A stretch of 14,464 nt of DNA from Syntrophobacterales bacterium (GCA_030601545.1 JAUVTM010000022.1:1-14464); one strand, 5' to 3'. Positions 1-7,287 are shown, numbered from the stretch's first letter. The notes: generated from the sequence alone by a model not told the origin. Program-made: numbers and translations.

Positions 1-548
1 CATACGACGCAGCCATTGTTGACATAATGCTACCAAAGATGGATGGCTTGACCCTTATCGAGACTTTACGACAGCAGAAGATCAACACCCCCGTGATAAT
101 TTTGAGTGCCAAACGGGCAGTGGATGATCGGGTCAAAGGACTACAGAGGGGAGGCGATGATTATTTAACCAAGCCTTTTGCTTTTACTGAGCTTCTCACC
201 CGCGTCCAAGGATTGATCCGGAGGAGCAGTGGGGTTTCAGAGCCTACCAGTCTTACTGTTTGTGAACTTTCCATGGATTTTCTCACCCGCGAGGTTGCAA
301 GGGAAGGCAAAGAGATCGATCTTCAACCCCGTGAATTTGCCTTACTCGAATACCTCATGCGCAATCAGGGCAAGGTCGTTTCGAAAACGATGATTATGGA
401 ACATGTTTGGAACTACAATTTCGACCCGCAGACAAATGTTGTGGAAGCTCGGATATGCAGGTTGCGAGACAAAGTTGATAAAGATTTTGGGAAGAAGCTC
501 ATCCACACGATTCGCGGAGTGGGCTATGTCCTTAGAGAAACTAGTTAG
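1..548 (+). CDS. OmpR/CusR-type response regulator, 5' end outside the window
   Basis: Cytoplasmic two-component transcription regulator. The reading frame is open from the first base, so the gene starts before the window and the ATG at 27 is internal. The visible part begins in receiver strand beta-3: the likely phospho-acceptor Asp is codon 21-23 (motif VDIMLPKMDG), followed by the conserved Lys in DYLTKPFAF. A C-terminal winged-helix output domain follows (LQPREFALLEYL, RLRDKVDK, TIRGVGYVL). The wording of the receiver is close to the heavy-metal CusR/CopR branch of the OmpR family, but the signal cannot be read from the sequence. It overlaps the kinase gene downstream by 23 bp, so the two are translationally coupled. 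The nearest likely target in the window is the Rieske/cytochrome b operon starting at 2122; that link is inferred. Confidence 0.93.
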   Translation, partial: YDAAIVDIMLPKMDGLTLIETLRQQKINTPVIILSAKRAVDDRVKGLQRGGDDYLTKPFAFTELLTRVQGLIRRSSGVSEPTSLTVCELSMDFLTREVAREGKEIDLQPREFALLEYLMRNQGKVVSKTMIMEHVWNYNFDPQTNVVEARICRLRDKVDKDFGKKLIHTIRGVGYVLRETS

Positions 549-1938
549 GCTACCAGGTACCCTGGCATTTAGATTGACCCTCTGGTATGCGTTCATATTC
601 ACTCTTACCTCCCTCGGGGCTTTCCTCCTCTTTAATTTTCTGATTGCTTCCGGCCTTCGTGAACGTACAGATCAGGACTTACTGGCCGAAGTCTCAGAGC
701 TTTCTTCTCATTTGGCCTTGAAAAGGCTTGATGTGGTCGAGCTCGATATCGTTCAAGACGCTGAGTCCAGCGGGGTGGATAGGATGTTTCTGCGCGTCCT
801 ATCCCTAGACGGCGAAGAGCTTGTGTCGTCAGATATGACATCCTGGAAGAATGTAGCAACCAACAGGGTTGCATTGAAGCGCTTGACCAGTGGAGAGAGT
901 CATGTGTTTGAAACACTCACTATGCCGCAGCTGCCGTACAAAGTTCGCATCCTGTATGGCATTATCGGGCCTGGCAAGATTGTGCAGATAGGCAAGTCCC
1001 TGGAGGATGATCAAAGATTTATGGGGGCCTTCCGAGAAAGATTCTTTATCATGATGGCCACCTTGATGGTTGTTGGCGGCCTGATTGGATGGTTCATGGC
1101 AAGGCGGGCACTGTCGGGTATTGAAGAAGTTACACAAACTGCTGAGGAGATATCGGCGGGAGCCATTGAAAGGCGAGTTCCCCTAAAGGCCAGAGGCGCT
1201 GAAGTCGACAGGCTCGCAACGACTTTCAATAGTATGTTGGATCGCATCCATGCCTTACTCCACGGGATGAGAGAGATGACCGACAATATTGCTCATGACC
1301 TGAGGAGCCCCATCACCAGGATTCGGGGGGTTGCCGAGATGGCACTGACAAGCGGTGAGTCCATGGATGAGTATGAAAATATGGCTGCAAACACCATTGA
1401 GGAGTGTGATCGCCTCCTGGAAATGATAGAAACGATGCTGGCTATATCAGAACTCGAGGCAGGAGCAGGTAACCTTGCCATGGCAGAAGTTGACATGGCC
1501 GGGGTGGTTGAAGACGCTTGTGAACTGTTTCAGCCTCCAGCAGAAGATAAAGGTATAGCCGTTGTTGTCGAGGTACCGACAGGAGCTCTTGTTTATGGGG
1601 ACATCCAGAAACTTCAACGGATGGTGGCTAATCTCCTGGATAATGCAATAAAATATACCCCGCCTGAAGGGACTGTGACGGTGTCCACAGATGGGGATGA
1701 ATCTATGGTTTTTGTAGAAGTCAAAGATACCGGCATTGGAATATCAGGTGAAGATTTTGCGAATATCTTTGAGAGGTTTTATCGATGCGATCCTAGCCGT
1801 TCAGATGCCGGTGTCGGTCTCGGACTTAGTCTGGTAATGGCTATTGCTCGCTCTCACGGTGGCGATGTCGCTATCACCAGCTCTCCGGGGAAAGGAACCA
1901 CCTTTACCGTCAGCCTTCCCAGGAAATCCCCTTTTTAG
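526..1938 (+). CDS. Membrane sensor histidine kinase (HAMP-HisKA-HATPase_c)
   Basis: Partner kinase of the preceding regulator, 470 aa. The ATG at 526 is chosen over an upstream in-frame ATG at 403 because GGAG at 516-519 sits 6 nt before it, it gives the usual short overlap with the regulator, and the protein then starts just before the first membrane segment. Order: TM1 about residues 14-40, a periplasmic sensor region of about 130 residues, TM2 about 173-192, a HAMP linker to about 245, the H-box with His257 (NIAHDLRSPITRIRG), N-box NLLDNAIKYTP (Asn369, Asn373), G1 box DTGIGI from 401, F-box FERFYR, and G2 box GVGLGLSL from 429. All catalytic boxes are intact. The sensor region carries no motif I can name, so the ligand is unknown. 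The architecture matches CusS-like kinases. Confidence 0.94.
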   Translation: MSLEKLVRLPGTLAFRLTLWYAFIFTLTSLGAFLLFNFLIASGLRERTDQDLLAEVSELSSHLALKRLDVVELDIVQDAESSGVDRMFLRVLSLDGEELVSSDMTSWKNVATNRVALKRLTSGESHVFETLTMPQLPYKVRILYGIIGPGKIVQIGKSLEDDQRFMGAFRERFFIMMATLMVVGGLIGWFMARRALSGIEEVTQTAEEISAGAIERRVPLKARGAEVDRLATTFNSMLDRIHALLHGMREMTDNIAHDLRSPITRIRGVAEMALTSGESMDEYENMAANTIEECDRLLEMIETMLAISELEAGAGNLAMAEVDMAGVVEDACELFQPPAEDKGIAVVVEVPTGALVYGDIQKLQRMVANLLDNAIKYTPPEGTVTVSTDGDESMVFVEVKDTGIGISGEDFANIFERFYRCDPSRSDAGVGLGLSLVMAIARSHGGDVAITSSPGKGTTFTVSLPRKSPF

Positions 1939-1961
1939 CCCATCTAGTTTTTCTTCACAAC

Positions 1962-1991
1962 ATTACCAAATGGTAATCTTCAGGCAATCTT
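1962..1991 (+). promoter_or_regulatory. Dyad plus 11-bp-period direct repeat upstream of the Rieske operon
   Basis: ATTACC (1962-1967) and GGTAAT (1972-1977) form a perfect inverted repeat around AAAT. The heptamers TAATCTT (1974-1980) and CAATCTT (1985-1991) follow, spaced exactly 11 bp apart. Tandem half-sites at 11-bp spacing are what OmpR/PhoB-family dimers typically bind, and such a regulator is encoded directly upstream. A TATTAT hexamer at 2010-2015 could be the -10 of an activated promoter. Binding and promoter function are inferred. Confidence 0.4.
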
Positions 1992-2015
1992 GCGGTTAAG
2001 TTGCTGGTTTATTAT

Positions 2016-2036
2016 TACCCATAAAGTCTATGGGTA
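2016..2036. promoter_or_regulatory. Perfect 8-bp palindrome in the Rieske operon leader
   Basis: TACCCATA (2016-2023) and TATGGGTA (2029-2036) are exact inverted copies around the five bases AAGTC. No U-run follows, so it does not look like a terminator. It lies 86 bp before the TTG start of the Rieske gene and could be a repressor operator or an mRNA hairpin. Confidence 0.45.
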
Positions 2037-2065
2037 CAGTAGGCAATAGGGGGCGGGTATCAACT

Positions 2066-2081
2066 TCCCATTTAGATGGGA
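2066..2081. promoter_or_regulatory. Small stem-loop just upstream of the Rieske ribosome binding site
   Basis: TCCCAT (2066-2071), loop TTAG, ATGGGA (2076-2081). It repeats the CCCAT/ATGGG theme of the palindrome at 2016-2036. The ribosome binding site GGAGGTGA is at 2110-2117, so the stem does not hide it directly. Confidence 0.35.
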
Positions 2082-2121
2082 TTGTCTGCAGCCTCTCTTT
2101 TCCCCTCTTGGAGGTGAGTGA

Positions 2122-2634
2122 TTGAGTCAAGGCGGAGTTTTTCCAAAGGGCAATAAAGCTTCAGAATCAGAGGTCAATTCAGACCGGCGGACCTTTATCA
2201 AGACGGCCGCATTGACCGGTGTGGCTGCGGTGGTCATTGGGGTGCCGCTCGCTTCCTATGTCATTGCACCATCGTTGAAAAAGGGGACTGGCAAATGGAT
2301 CGACTTTGGGCCCGTTGAGGACCTGGAGCCAGGCGGCATGGAAATGCTGTCTTACGAGTTCATGGTCAAGGACGGGTGGCTGGTGCTGCCGCAAAGGGGA
2401 TTTGTCTGGGCCAAGACTGAAGATGGTGGAAAGCTGCGGGTGTTTTCCTCCACCTGCACCCACTTGGCCTGCAATGTGATCTGGCGGGAGGAAGAAGAGG
2501 TTTTCGTGTGCCCCTGCCATTCCGGCCGTTTTGATGCTTCCGGCCGTAATATTGCCGGGCCGCCGACAAAACCGCTGGTTGTTCTGGAACACAGAATTGA
2601 AGACGGCAACCTGAAGGTCTTTCTGACCGTTTGA
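2122..2634 (+). CDS. Rieske [2Fe-2S] protein of a bc-type complex
   Basis: Iron-sulfur subunit that accepts an electron from quinol at the cytochrome b Qo site, 170 aa. The start is a TTG at 2122, supported by GGAGGTGA at 2110-2117; no in-frame ATG or GTG fits. The N-terminus carries a twin-arginine-like motif (DRRTFIK) ahead of a hydrophobic stretch at about residues 28-48, the uncleaved Tat anchor typical of Rieske proteins. Box 1 CTHLAC (Cys112, His114, Cys117) and box 2 CPCHSG (Cys130, Cys132, His133) supply two Cys and two His cluster ligands plus the Cys pair for the stabilising disulfide. A GPPTKPL proline loop follows. All ligands are intact. First gene of a four-gene operon, 34 bp before the next gene. 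Confidence 0.95.
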   Translation: MSQGGVFPKGNKASESEVNSDRRTFIKTAALTGVAAVVIGVPLASYVIAPSLKKGTGKWIDFGPVEDLEPGGMEMLSYEFMVKDGWLVLPQRGFVWAKTEDGGKLRVFSSTCTHLACNVIWREEEEVFVCPCHSGRFDASGRNIAGPPTKPLVVLEHRIEDGNLKVFLTV

Positions 2635-2668
2635 TATTAACCAGTACAAATTTTGAAGGAGGTGCTTC

Positions 2669-3658
2669 ATGAGAGGAAGGATAGCAATTACCTTGATGCT
2701 GGCCTTGACCCTGATCTTAGGCGGAATGCTGCTGGGCTTGGGTGAGCTGGAGGGAGCTGCGAAACAGACCGTTACTGTAAAGCGAGTCAAAAAAGGACCG
2801 ACAAGCTTAGATGACGCTGTGTGGCAAACGGCCAAAGCGGTCCGAGTTCCCTTCGAGGGCAAAGAAAAGTTCGAAGGCAAGAAGGCGAGCGTGACCACCA
2901 AAGCGGTCTACACCAAGGACAGCATATATTTCCTGTTCAAGTGGGATGATCCCACTCTGAGCGTGACCAAAGGCGCCTGGAAATACGCTGACCAAAAATG
3001 GACGCATATTAAAAGCAACGAGGATCGGATCTCCCTTTTGTTTGAGATTAACAGGATCAACAAGTTTGCTACCAAGGGCTGCACCGTAGCCTGCCATGTC
3101 CCAAAAGGCGCGCCCAACGCGAAAGACGGCAAGTTTGGCACCTCATCGGCTGCTGAAAAAGGGGACCTGTGGCACTGGAAGGCGGCCAGGTCGGATCCGG
3201 CTGGAATCGCTGATGATACCTGGATAACAGTAATCAGCGAGAAAAAGGGTGGCCGAAAAGGAGACGCTGGATCAGGCGGCGACAAAAAGAACATAACTGC
3301 CGACAAGTCCAAACCCATGTACACCCTAGCTCCGGGTAAGCAACTGGGCAAGCATGGAATCTTGCTTGCTGCTGACGCAGTGGAGATAACCGACTATTCC
3401 GTGTTCGAGGCAGGGGACGTGGTCACCTACCGTATGCCCAAAAAAGGCCAGGGTTCACGTGCCGACATCAAGGCGGTTAGCCGTTATGGGTATGGCGGCT
3501 GGACTGTAATGCTCCACCGCAAACTCGACACCGGCAACGATGACGATGTGGCCTTCAACCCCAGAAAAAAGTACAGTTTTGGCATGGCCTTGTTCGACAA
3601 TTCAGGGGATGAGGACTCTTACGACTCCGAAGTTATAACCCTACAGTTTAAAAAGTAA
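2669..3658 (+). CDS. Exported haem-binding protein, ethylbenzene dehydrogenase/DMSO-reductase-like type, copy 1
   Basis: 329 aa, start supported by AAGGAGGTG just upstream. An N-terminal hydrophobic segment (residues 5-25) looks like a Sec signal peptide or anchor, with no lipobox cysteine. The body matches the haem-binding fold of the ethylbenzene dehydrogenase gamma-subunit type: TSLDDAVWQ near the start, AVYTKDSIYFLFKWDDP, NEDRISLLFEI, then a WHW segment with His169 and a C-terminal YGGWTVMLHRKLDTG. The motif CTVACH (Cys138, Cys142, His143) has three residues between the cysteines, a CX3CH variant of the c-type CXXCH site. Whether haem is covalently bound is unproven. Its place between Rieske and cytochrome b genes suggests electron transfer out of that complex. 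About half its positions match the next gene by eye. Confidence 0.8.
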   Translation: MRGRIAITLMLALTLILGGMLLGLGELEGAAKQTVTVKRVKKGPTSLDDAVWQTAKAVRVPFEGKEKFEGKKASVTTKAVYTKDSIYFLFKWDDPTLSVTKGAWKYADQKWTHIKSNEDRISLLFEINRINKFATKGCTVACHVPKGAPNAKDGKFGTSSAAEKGDLWHWKAARSDPAGIADDTWITVISEKKGGRKGDAGSGGDKKNITADKSKPMYTLAPGKQLGKHGILLAADAVEITDYSVFEAGDVVTYRMPKKGQGSRADIKAVSRYGYGGWTVMLHRKLDTGNDDDVAFNPRKKYSFGMALFDNSGDEDSYDSEVITLQFKK

Positions 3659-3706
3659 GGATTTTCTGGGTGATATGACGGAAACAAAAAAGATAGGAGC
3701 CGCCCC

Positions 3707-4708
3707 ATGATCAGGAAGAATTTAGTCAGTCTGACTACGATCTTTGCCCTGGTCCTTGGTGGTGGGCTCTTGGGGTGTGATCAGTTGGGCGGAGAAGCCC
3801 AACTGATCATCACCGCCACCCACGTCCACAAAGCTCCCACCAGCTTGGATGACCCGGTTTGGCAAAAGGCGCCGGCGGTGCTGGTTCCCGTCAAGGGGAG
3901 AGAGATTCTCGGAGGAGAGGAAGAGACCGTATTCACCAAAGCGGTCTACAACGACGACAGCCTGTATTTCTTATTCAAATGGGTGGATCCAACCAGGAGT
4001 GTTATCAAGCAATCTTGGCAATTTGATGGTGAGCAGTGGGTCCATCTCAAGGGGAATGAGGATAGGATTGCCCTCTTGTTCGAAACTACCCGGATCAACA
4101 AGTTCGCTACCAGAGGCTGCGCCGTGACTTGCCACAGCCCGGCAGACGCGCCGAGACAAGATTGGAAGTTGGCCACCAAGACCGCGGCTGAGAAAGGTGA
4201 TTTGTGGCACTGGAAGGCGGCCCGCTCCGCCCCTTACAATTACGCCGACGATGCCTGGCTTACGGTGGCCGGCAGGCCGTCGGGATCATACAGGGAGACC
4301 GGACGGGTCAAGGACAGAGGCGAAGGTGGAGATGTCAAAAACCAGACCGAAGATAAATTAAGGCCACTTTACATGCAGAATCCAACCAAGGAGCCCTTGG
4401 CTCCTGGATTCCTGCTCATGGAAGAGGCCGTCAAAATCACAGACTATTCCAAGTTCAAGCCCGGTGACGTCATCCCCTATCGGTTACCCAAAAAACCGGC
4501 CGGCTCCCGTTTTGACGTCAAAGCGCTGAGCCGTTACGCTGACGGCGGTTGGACGGTGATGCTCTACCGCAAGCTCGACACCGGCCATGAAGACGACGTC
4601 ATCTTTAACCCCAGGAAAAGATACAGCTTTGCTATGGCCGTGTTCGATGATTCAGGCAGCGATCACTCCAAAGCCACCCAACCGATGACCCTGAGATTCA
4701 GTCGTTGA
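3707..4708 (+). CDS. Haem-binding lipoprotein, ethylbenzene dehydrogenase/DMSO-reductase-like type, copy 2
   Basis: 333 aa tandem paralogue of the preceding gene, 48 bp downstream. The signal region ends in GGGLLGC, a good lipobox, so the mature protein is probably anchored by lipid on Cys24; copy 1 lacks that Cys, so the two differ in membrane attachment. The same landmarks recur: TSLDDPVWQ, SLYFLFKW, NEDRIALLFE, CAVTCH (Cys138, Cys142, His143, again CX3CH), a WHWKAARS segment with His168, and GGWTVMLYRKLDTG. The Met in the YRMPKK segment of copy 1 is Leu here, which argues against it being a shared haem ligand; the WHW His is a better candidate for the second axial ligand. Function as the electron-accepting cytochrome of the complex is inferred from position. 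Confidence 0.8.
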   Translation: MIRKNLVSLTTIFALVLGGGLLGCDQLGGEAQLIITATHVHKAPTSLDDPVWQKAPAVLVPVKGREILGGEEETVFTKAVYNDDSLYFLFKWVDPTRSVIKQSWQFDGEQWVHLKGNEDRIALLFETTRINKFATRGCAVTCHSPADAPRQDWKLATKTAAEKGDLWHWKAARSAPYNYADDAWLTVAGRPSGSYRETGRVKDRGEGGDVKNQTEDKLRPLYMQNPTKEPLAPGFLLMEEAVKITDYSKFKPGDVIPYRLPKKPAGSRFDVKALSRYADGGWTVMLYRKLDTGHEDDVIFNPRKRYSFAMAVFDDSGSDHSKATQPMTLRFSR

Positions 4709-4722
4709 GGATGTGACACAAT

Positions 4723-5799
4723 ATGAGTGGAACTGACAACCAGTCTGAAACCTTGCTTGAGCGGTTGGCTCTGGACGGTCTCATTGCCCGGGTGCGGGAT
4801 CTTCAGGTTTCAAGTGACTCCCTAACCTGGTCACGATTTTGCGGCTCTCTGGCTCTGGTGCTGGTGGTTCTGCTTTTTTTGAGTGGGGCCTTTATGGCCT
4901 TTTATTATTCGCCGTCCCCGGGCGCAGCCTACGACAGCGTGGACTACGCTCAGTTTAGTATTCCCTTTGGCGACGTGGTCAGAGGGATACACCACTACTC
5001 CTGGAATCTGCTGTTGGTGGTTATGGGCCTCCATTTGGGACGGGCCTTGCTCCTTGGGGCTTACAAAGCCCCCCGGCAGTTCGTCTGGGTCTCCGGGTTG
5101 GTAATCATGCTTGTGGTGCCGGCCTTCATCTTCACCGGCGACCTGCTTCCCTGGGACCAGAAAGGCTACTGGTCAACCCAGGTGCGGAACAGCATCATGG
5201 GTTCGGTCCCCGTGGTCGGCGATTTCCAGGTCCGGATGCTCCAAGGGGGGCCTCGACTCGGCATAGTGGCTTTGACGCGGTATTACGTGCTCCACACCAT
5301 CTTCCTCCCGGGGCTGTTCCTCTTTTTGATCGCAGGCCACTTCCATTTTCTCGGGCATCGGGGTCTGTCCAGCCCGGTGTTCGGGCGCGAGACAGCCCGG
5401 CGGAAAGTGCCTTTGGTGCCCAACATTGTCAACCGCTGGCTGGTTCTGTTCATCGTGGTCGCTGTTGTCCTGGGGTTGGTTGCCTGGTATTGGCCAGCAC
5501 CTCTGGGTGACCCGGCAGACCCCACCGACTCAACTTACGTTCCCAAGCCGGAGTGGTGGGTCCTGTTCTTGAACCAACTTGTTGGCATCTTCACTGGACC
5601 TCTGACGGTAGTTGGGACGGTAATAATCCCCGGCGGCCTGGTGGGGTTGATGATGGCTCTGCCGTTCATAGATCGTTCTCCTGAGCGGCATCCGGCTCGT
5701 CGCAAAAAGACGATGCTTGTCGCAGCGGTAATCTCCCTCCTCGTGCTCGGTTTATCCGTCATGGGCTATATCGAGCATCACCTAACGGTCCTTGAGTAG
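4723..5799 (+). CDS. Cytochrome b (b6 plus subunit IV-type fusion) of a quinol-oxidising complex
   Basis: 358 aa integral membrane di-haem subunit. The N-terminal part holds four predicted helices. The haem ligand pairs are complete: His90 and His104 (H-x13-H, after Arg-Gly-Ile) and His191 and His206 (H-x14-H). The 14-residue spacing of the second pair is the b6f/Gram-positive style rather than the 13-residue mitochondrial style. The C-terminal part (about three helices, starting near 239, 294 and 331) carries PEWW at 276-279, the counterpart of the Qo-site PEWY, with Trp in place of Tyr. The protein is shorter than a full bc1 cytochrome b, consistent with b6 and a short subunit IV fused. It starts 14 bp after the lipoprotein stop, with GAGG overlapping that stop. 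Last gene of the operon; no cytochrome c1 or f gene follows. Confidence 0.93.
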   Translation: MSGTDNQSETLLERLALDGLIARVRDLQVSSDSLTWSRFCGSLALVLVVLLFLSGAFMAFYYSPSPGAAYDSVDYAQFSIPFGDVVRGIHHYSWNLLLVVMGLHLGRALLLGAYKAPRQFVWVSGLVIMLVVPAFIFTGDLLPWDQKGYWSTQVRNSIMGSVPVVGDFQVRMLQGGPRLGIVALTRYYVLHTIFLPGLFLFLIAGHFHFLGHRGLSSPVFGRETARRKVPLVPNIVNRWLVLFIVVAVVLGLVAWYWPAPLGDPADPTDSTYVPKPEWWVLFLNQLVGIFTGPLTVVGTVIIPGGLVGLMMALPFIDRSPERHPARRKKTMLVAAVISLLVLGLSVMGYIEHHLTVLE

Positions 5800-5870
5800 A
5801 CGACACCCCAGCTTTTTCCCACCGCCAGTTTTCAAAAAAACTTGACCCTGGTACTATCCAAATCTATGAG

Positions 5871-5945
5871 ATCGCGGCTAGAAAGCCGCTCCCACAGGAT
5901 AAGATGTGAAAACAATATCTGTAGGAGCGGCTTTCTAGCCGCGAT
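5871..5945. repeat. Inverted pair of REP-like units (perfect 22-bp arms)
   Basis: Bases 5871-5892 and 5924-5945 are exact reverse complements. The pairing continues inward through ACAG/CTGT and ATA/TAT, leaving a loop at about 5902-5915. Each arm also folds alone (GCGGCT, loop TTCT, AGCCGC), so this is two head-to-head REP-like units carrying GGAGCGGCTTTCTAGCCGC. It lies between the cytochrome b and transaldolase operons and could act as a transcript-end stabiliser. No RAYT-type transposase is in the window. Confidence 0.85.
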
Positions 5946-5989
5946 TTAGTCTTTTAAACCGACAGTAAGAAAATTATCCCTACATCGAC

Positions 5990-6028
5990 TATAATCCTAT
6001 TAATGAAATTACTCGGATATAATTCGAG
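5990..6028 (+). promoter_or_regulatory. Candidate transaldolase promoter region
   Basis: Two exact TATAAT hexamers occur at 5990-5995 and 6018-6023 in AT-rich DNA. The second lies inside a dyad, CTCG (6012-6015) to CGAG (6025-6028). Neither has a good -35 at 17 bp, so the exact promoter is uncertain, but this is the only convincing place for the start of the transaldolase transcript. Confidence 0.4.
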
Positions 6029-6057
6029 ATTACATTTGCTTTGATTGGAGGATGAAA

Positions 6058-7182
6058 ATGACGAAACTGCATGAATTAGCTGAACTCGGCCAGGCAATCT
6101 GGCTCGACTACATAAGCCGTTCCCTTATTGCGTCCGGCGAACTACAAAAACTGGTTGACCAGGGGCTGCGGGGGGTTACCTCCAACCCATCTATCTTTGA
6201 AAAGGCCATTGCCGGGAGTGCTGATTACGATGAAGATTTGAATCGTCTCGTGAGTGAGGGAAGATCGGTGGCAGAAATATATGAGGACCTGGCTATGGCC
6301 GACATCCGGAGCGCAGCCGACGTACTGCGTCCAGTCTATGAAAAGACTGGGGGTGCTGATGGCTATGTGAGTCTTGAGGTAAATCCGGCGCTGGCTCACG
6401 AAACCGAGGCCACCATTGCTGAAGCCCGCCGCCTCTTCGTTTCCCTGGAGCGACCAAATGTGATGATCAAGGTTCCGGCCACACCTGCCGGCATACCTGC
6501 TGTCGAGACGCTCATTGGTGATGGTGTCAATGTCAACGTTACGCTGATGTTCTCCCTGGACCAATACGAAGCAGTCACAGCAGCCTACATTGCCGGGCTG
6601 GAAAAACTGGCTTCATCTGGTGGTGATGTCGGCAGAGTTGCATCCGTGGCTTCCTTTTTTATCAGCCGCGTGGACAGCGCTGTGGCTGCGGCCTTAGAAA
6701 GCACTGATAATGTGGATCTGCAGGGCAAAATCGCCATCGACAACGCCAAAAGTGTCTATGTACGCTTTCGCGAGATCTTTAGGGGCGAGCGCTGGCAGAA
6801 ACTGGCCGCACAGAGCGCTCGCGTGCAGCGTCCCTTGTGGGCTAGCACCAGTACAAAAAATCCTGCTTATCCCGACACGCTCTACGTGGACAACCTCATA
6901 GGGCCGGACACGGTCAACACACTCCCGCCAGCCACGCTTGAGGCCTTTCTGGACCACGGCCACGTCGCTCTCACCGTTGAGACTGATTTGGACGGTATTC
7001 GCACTCGTCTGAGCCAACTCGCCGAGCTTGGCATCGACCTGGACGCTGTTACCAAAAAGGTTCTCGATGAGGGTGTGGCGGCCTTTGCCGAATCCTTTGA
7101 GGGGTTGATTGCCAGCATTGCTGAGAAACGCCGGAGATTGCTCGACGAGTTGCAGCGCGTGTCGACTGGCTCAGGTTCATAG
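6058..7182 (+). CDS. tal: Transaldolase
   Basis: Cytoplasmic pentose phosphate enzyme that moves a dihydroxyacetone unit between sugar phosphates (sedoheptulose 7-P with glyceraldehyde 3-P to erythrose 4-P with fructose 6-P). The ATG at 6058 (374 aa) is preferred to the in-frame ATG at 6052 because GGAGG at 6047-6051 abuts the earlier one but lies 6 nt before the later. Diagnostic segments: LGQAIWLDYISRSLI, GVTSNPSIFEKAI, and VMIKVPATPAG with the Schiff-base Lys138, then GVNVNVTLMFS and NAKSVYVRF. Length and wording fit the ~370-aa bacterial subfamily, which is sometimes fused to glucose-6-phosphate isomerase; no such fusion occurs here. With the 6-phosphogluconate dehydrogenase downstream it suggests a pentose phosphate locus. 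Confidence 0.95.
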   Translation: MTKLHELAELGQAIWLDYISRSLIASGELQKLVDQGLRGVTSNPSIFEKAIAGSADYDEDLNRLVSEGRSVAEIYEDLAMADIRSAADVLRPVYEKTGGADGYVSLEVNPALAHETEATIAEARRLFVSLERPNVMIKVPATPAGIPAVETLIGDGVNVNVTLMFSLDQYEAVTAAYIAGLEKLASSGGDVGRVASVASFFISRVDSAVAAALESTDNVDLQGKIAIDNAKSVYVRFREIFRGERWQKLAAQSARVQRPLWASTSTKNPAYPDTLYVDNLIGPDTVNTLPPATLEAFLDHGHVALTVETDLDGIRTRLSQLAELGIDLDAVTKKVLDEGVAAFAESFEGLIASIAEKRRRLLDELQRVSTGSGS

Positions 7183-7244
7183 GGGGCTACGCTGGTTAGT
7201 GTCCCACTTTTAATCTCGTTGCCCCTTGAACTTCTAGTCGAAAG

Positions 7245-7287
7245 TCTTAGTTTTCTAAGATATAGATGTTGAACATACAAATATAAT
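7245..7287 (+). promoter_or_regulatory. AT-rich stem-loop and candidate -10 before the flavoprotein gene
   Basis: TCTTAG (7245-7250), loop TTTT, CTAAGA (7255-7260) is a 6-bp dyad, followed by an exact TATAAT at 7282-7287, 23 bp before the ATG at 7310. No clear -35 at the right distance. It could be a promoter with an operator, or a weak 3' structure of the transaldolase transcript. Confidence 0.3.

Noticed and set aside
403..525. Longer kinase reading frame starting at ATG 403
   Set aside because: It would overlap the regulator's DNA-binding domain by about 146 bp, adds non-kinase sequence, and has no ribosome binding site; the ATG at 526 does.
5800..5870. Intrinsic terminator right after cytochrome b
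   Set aside because: T- and A-runs are present but no stable GC stem; transcription may instead end at or beyond the REP pair.
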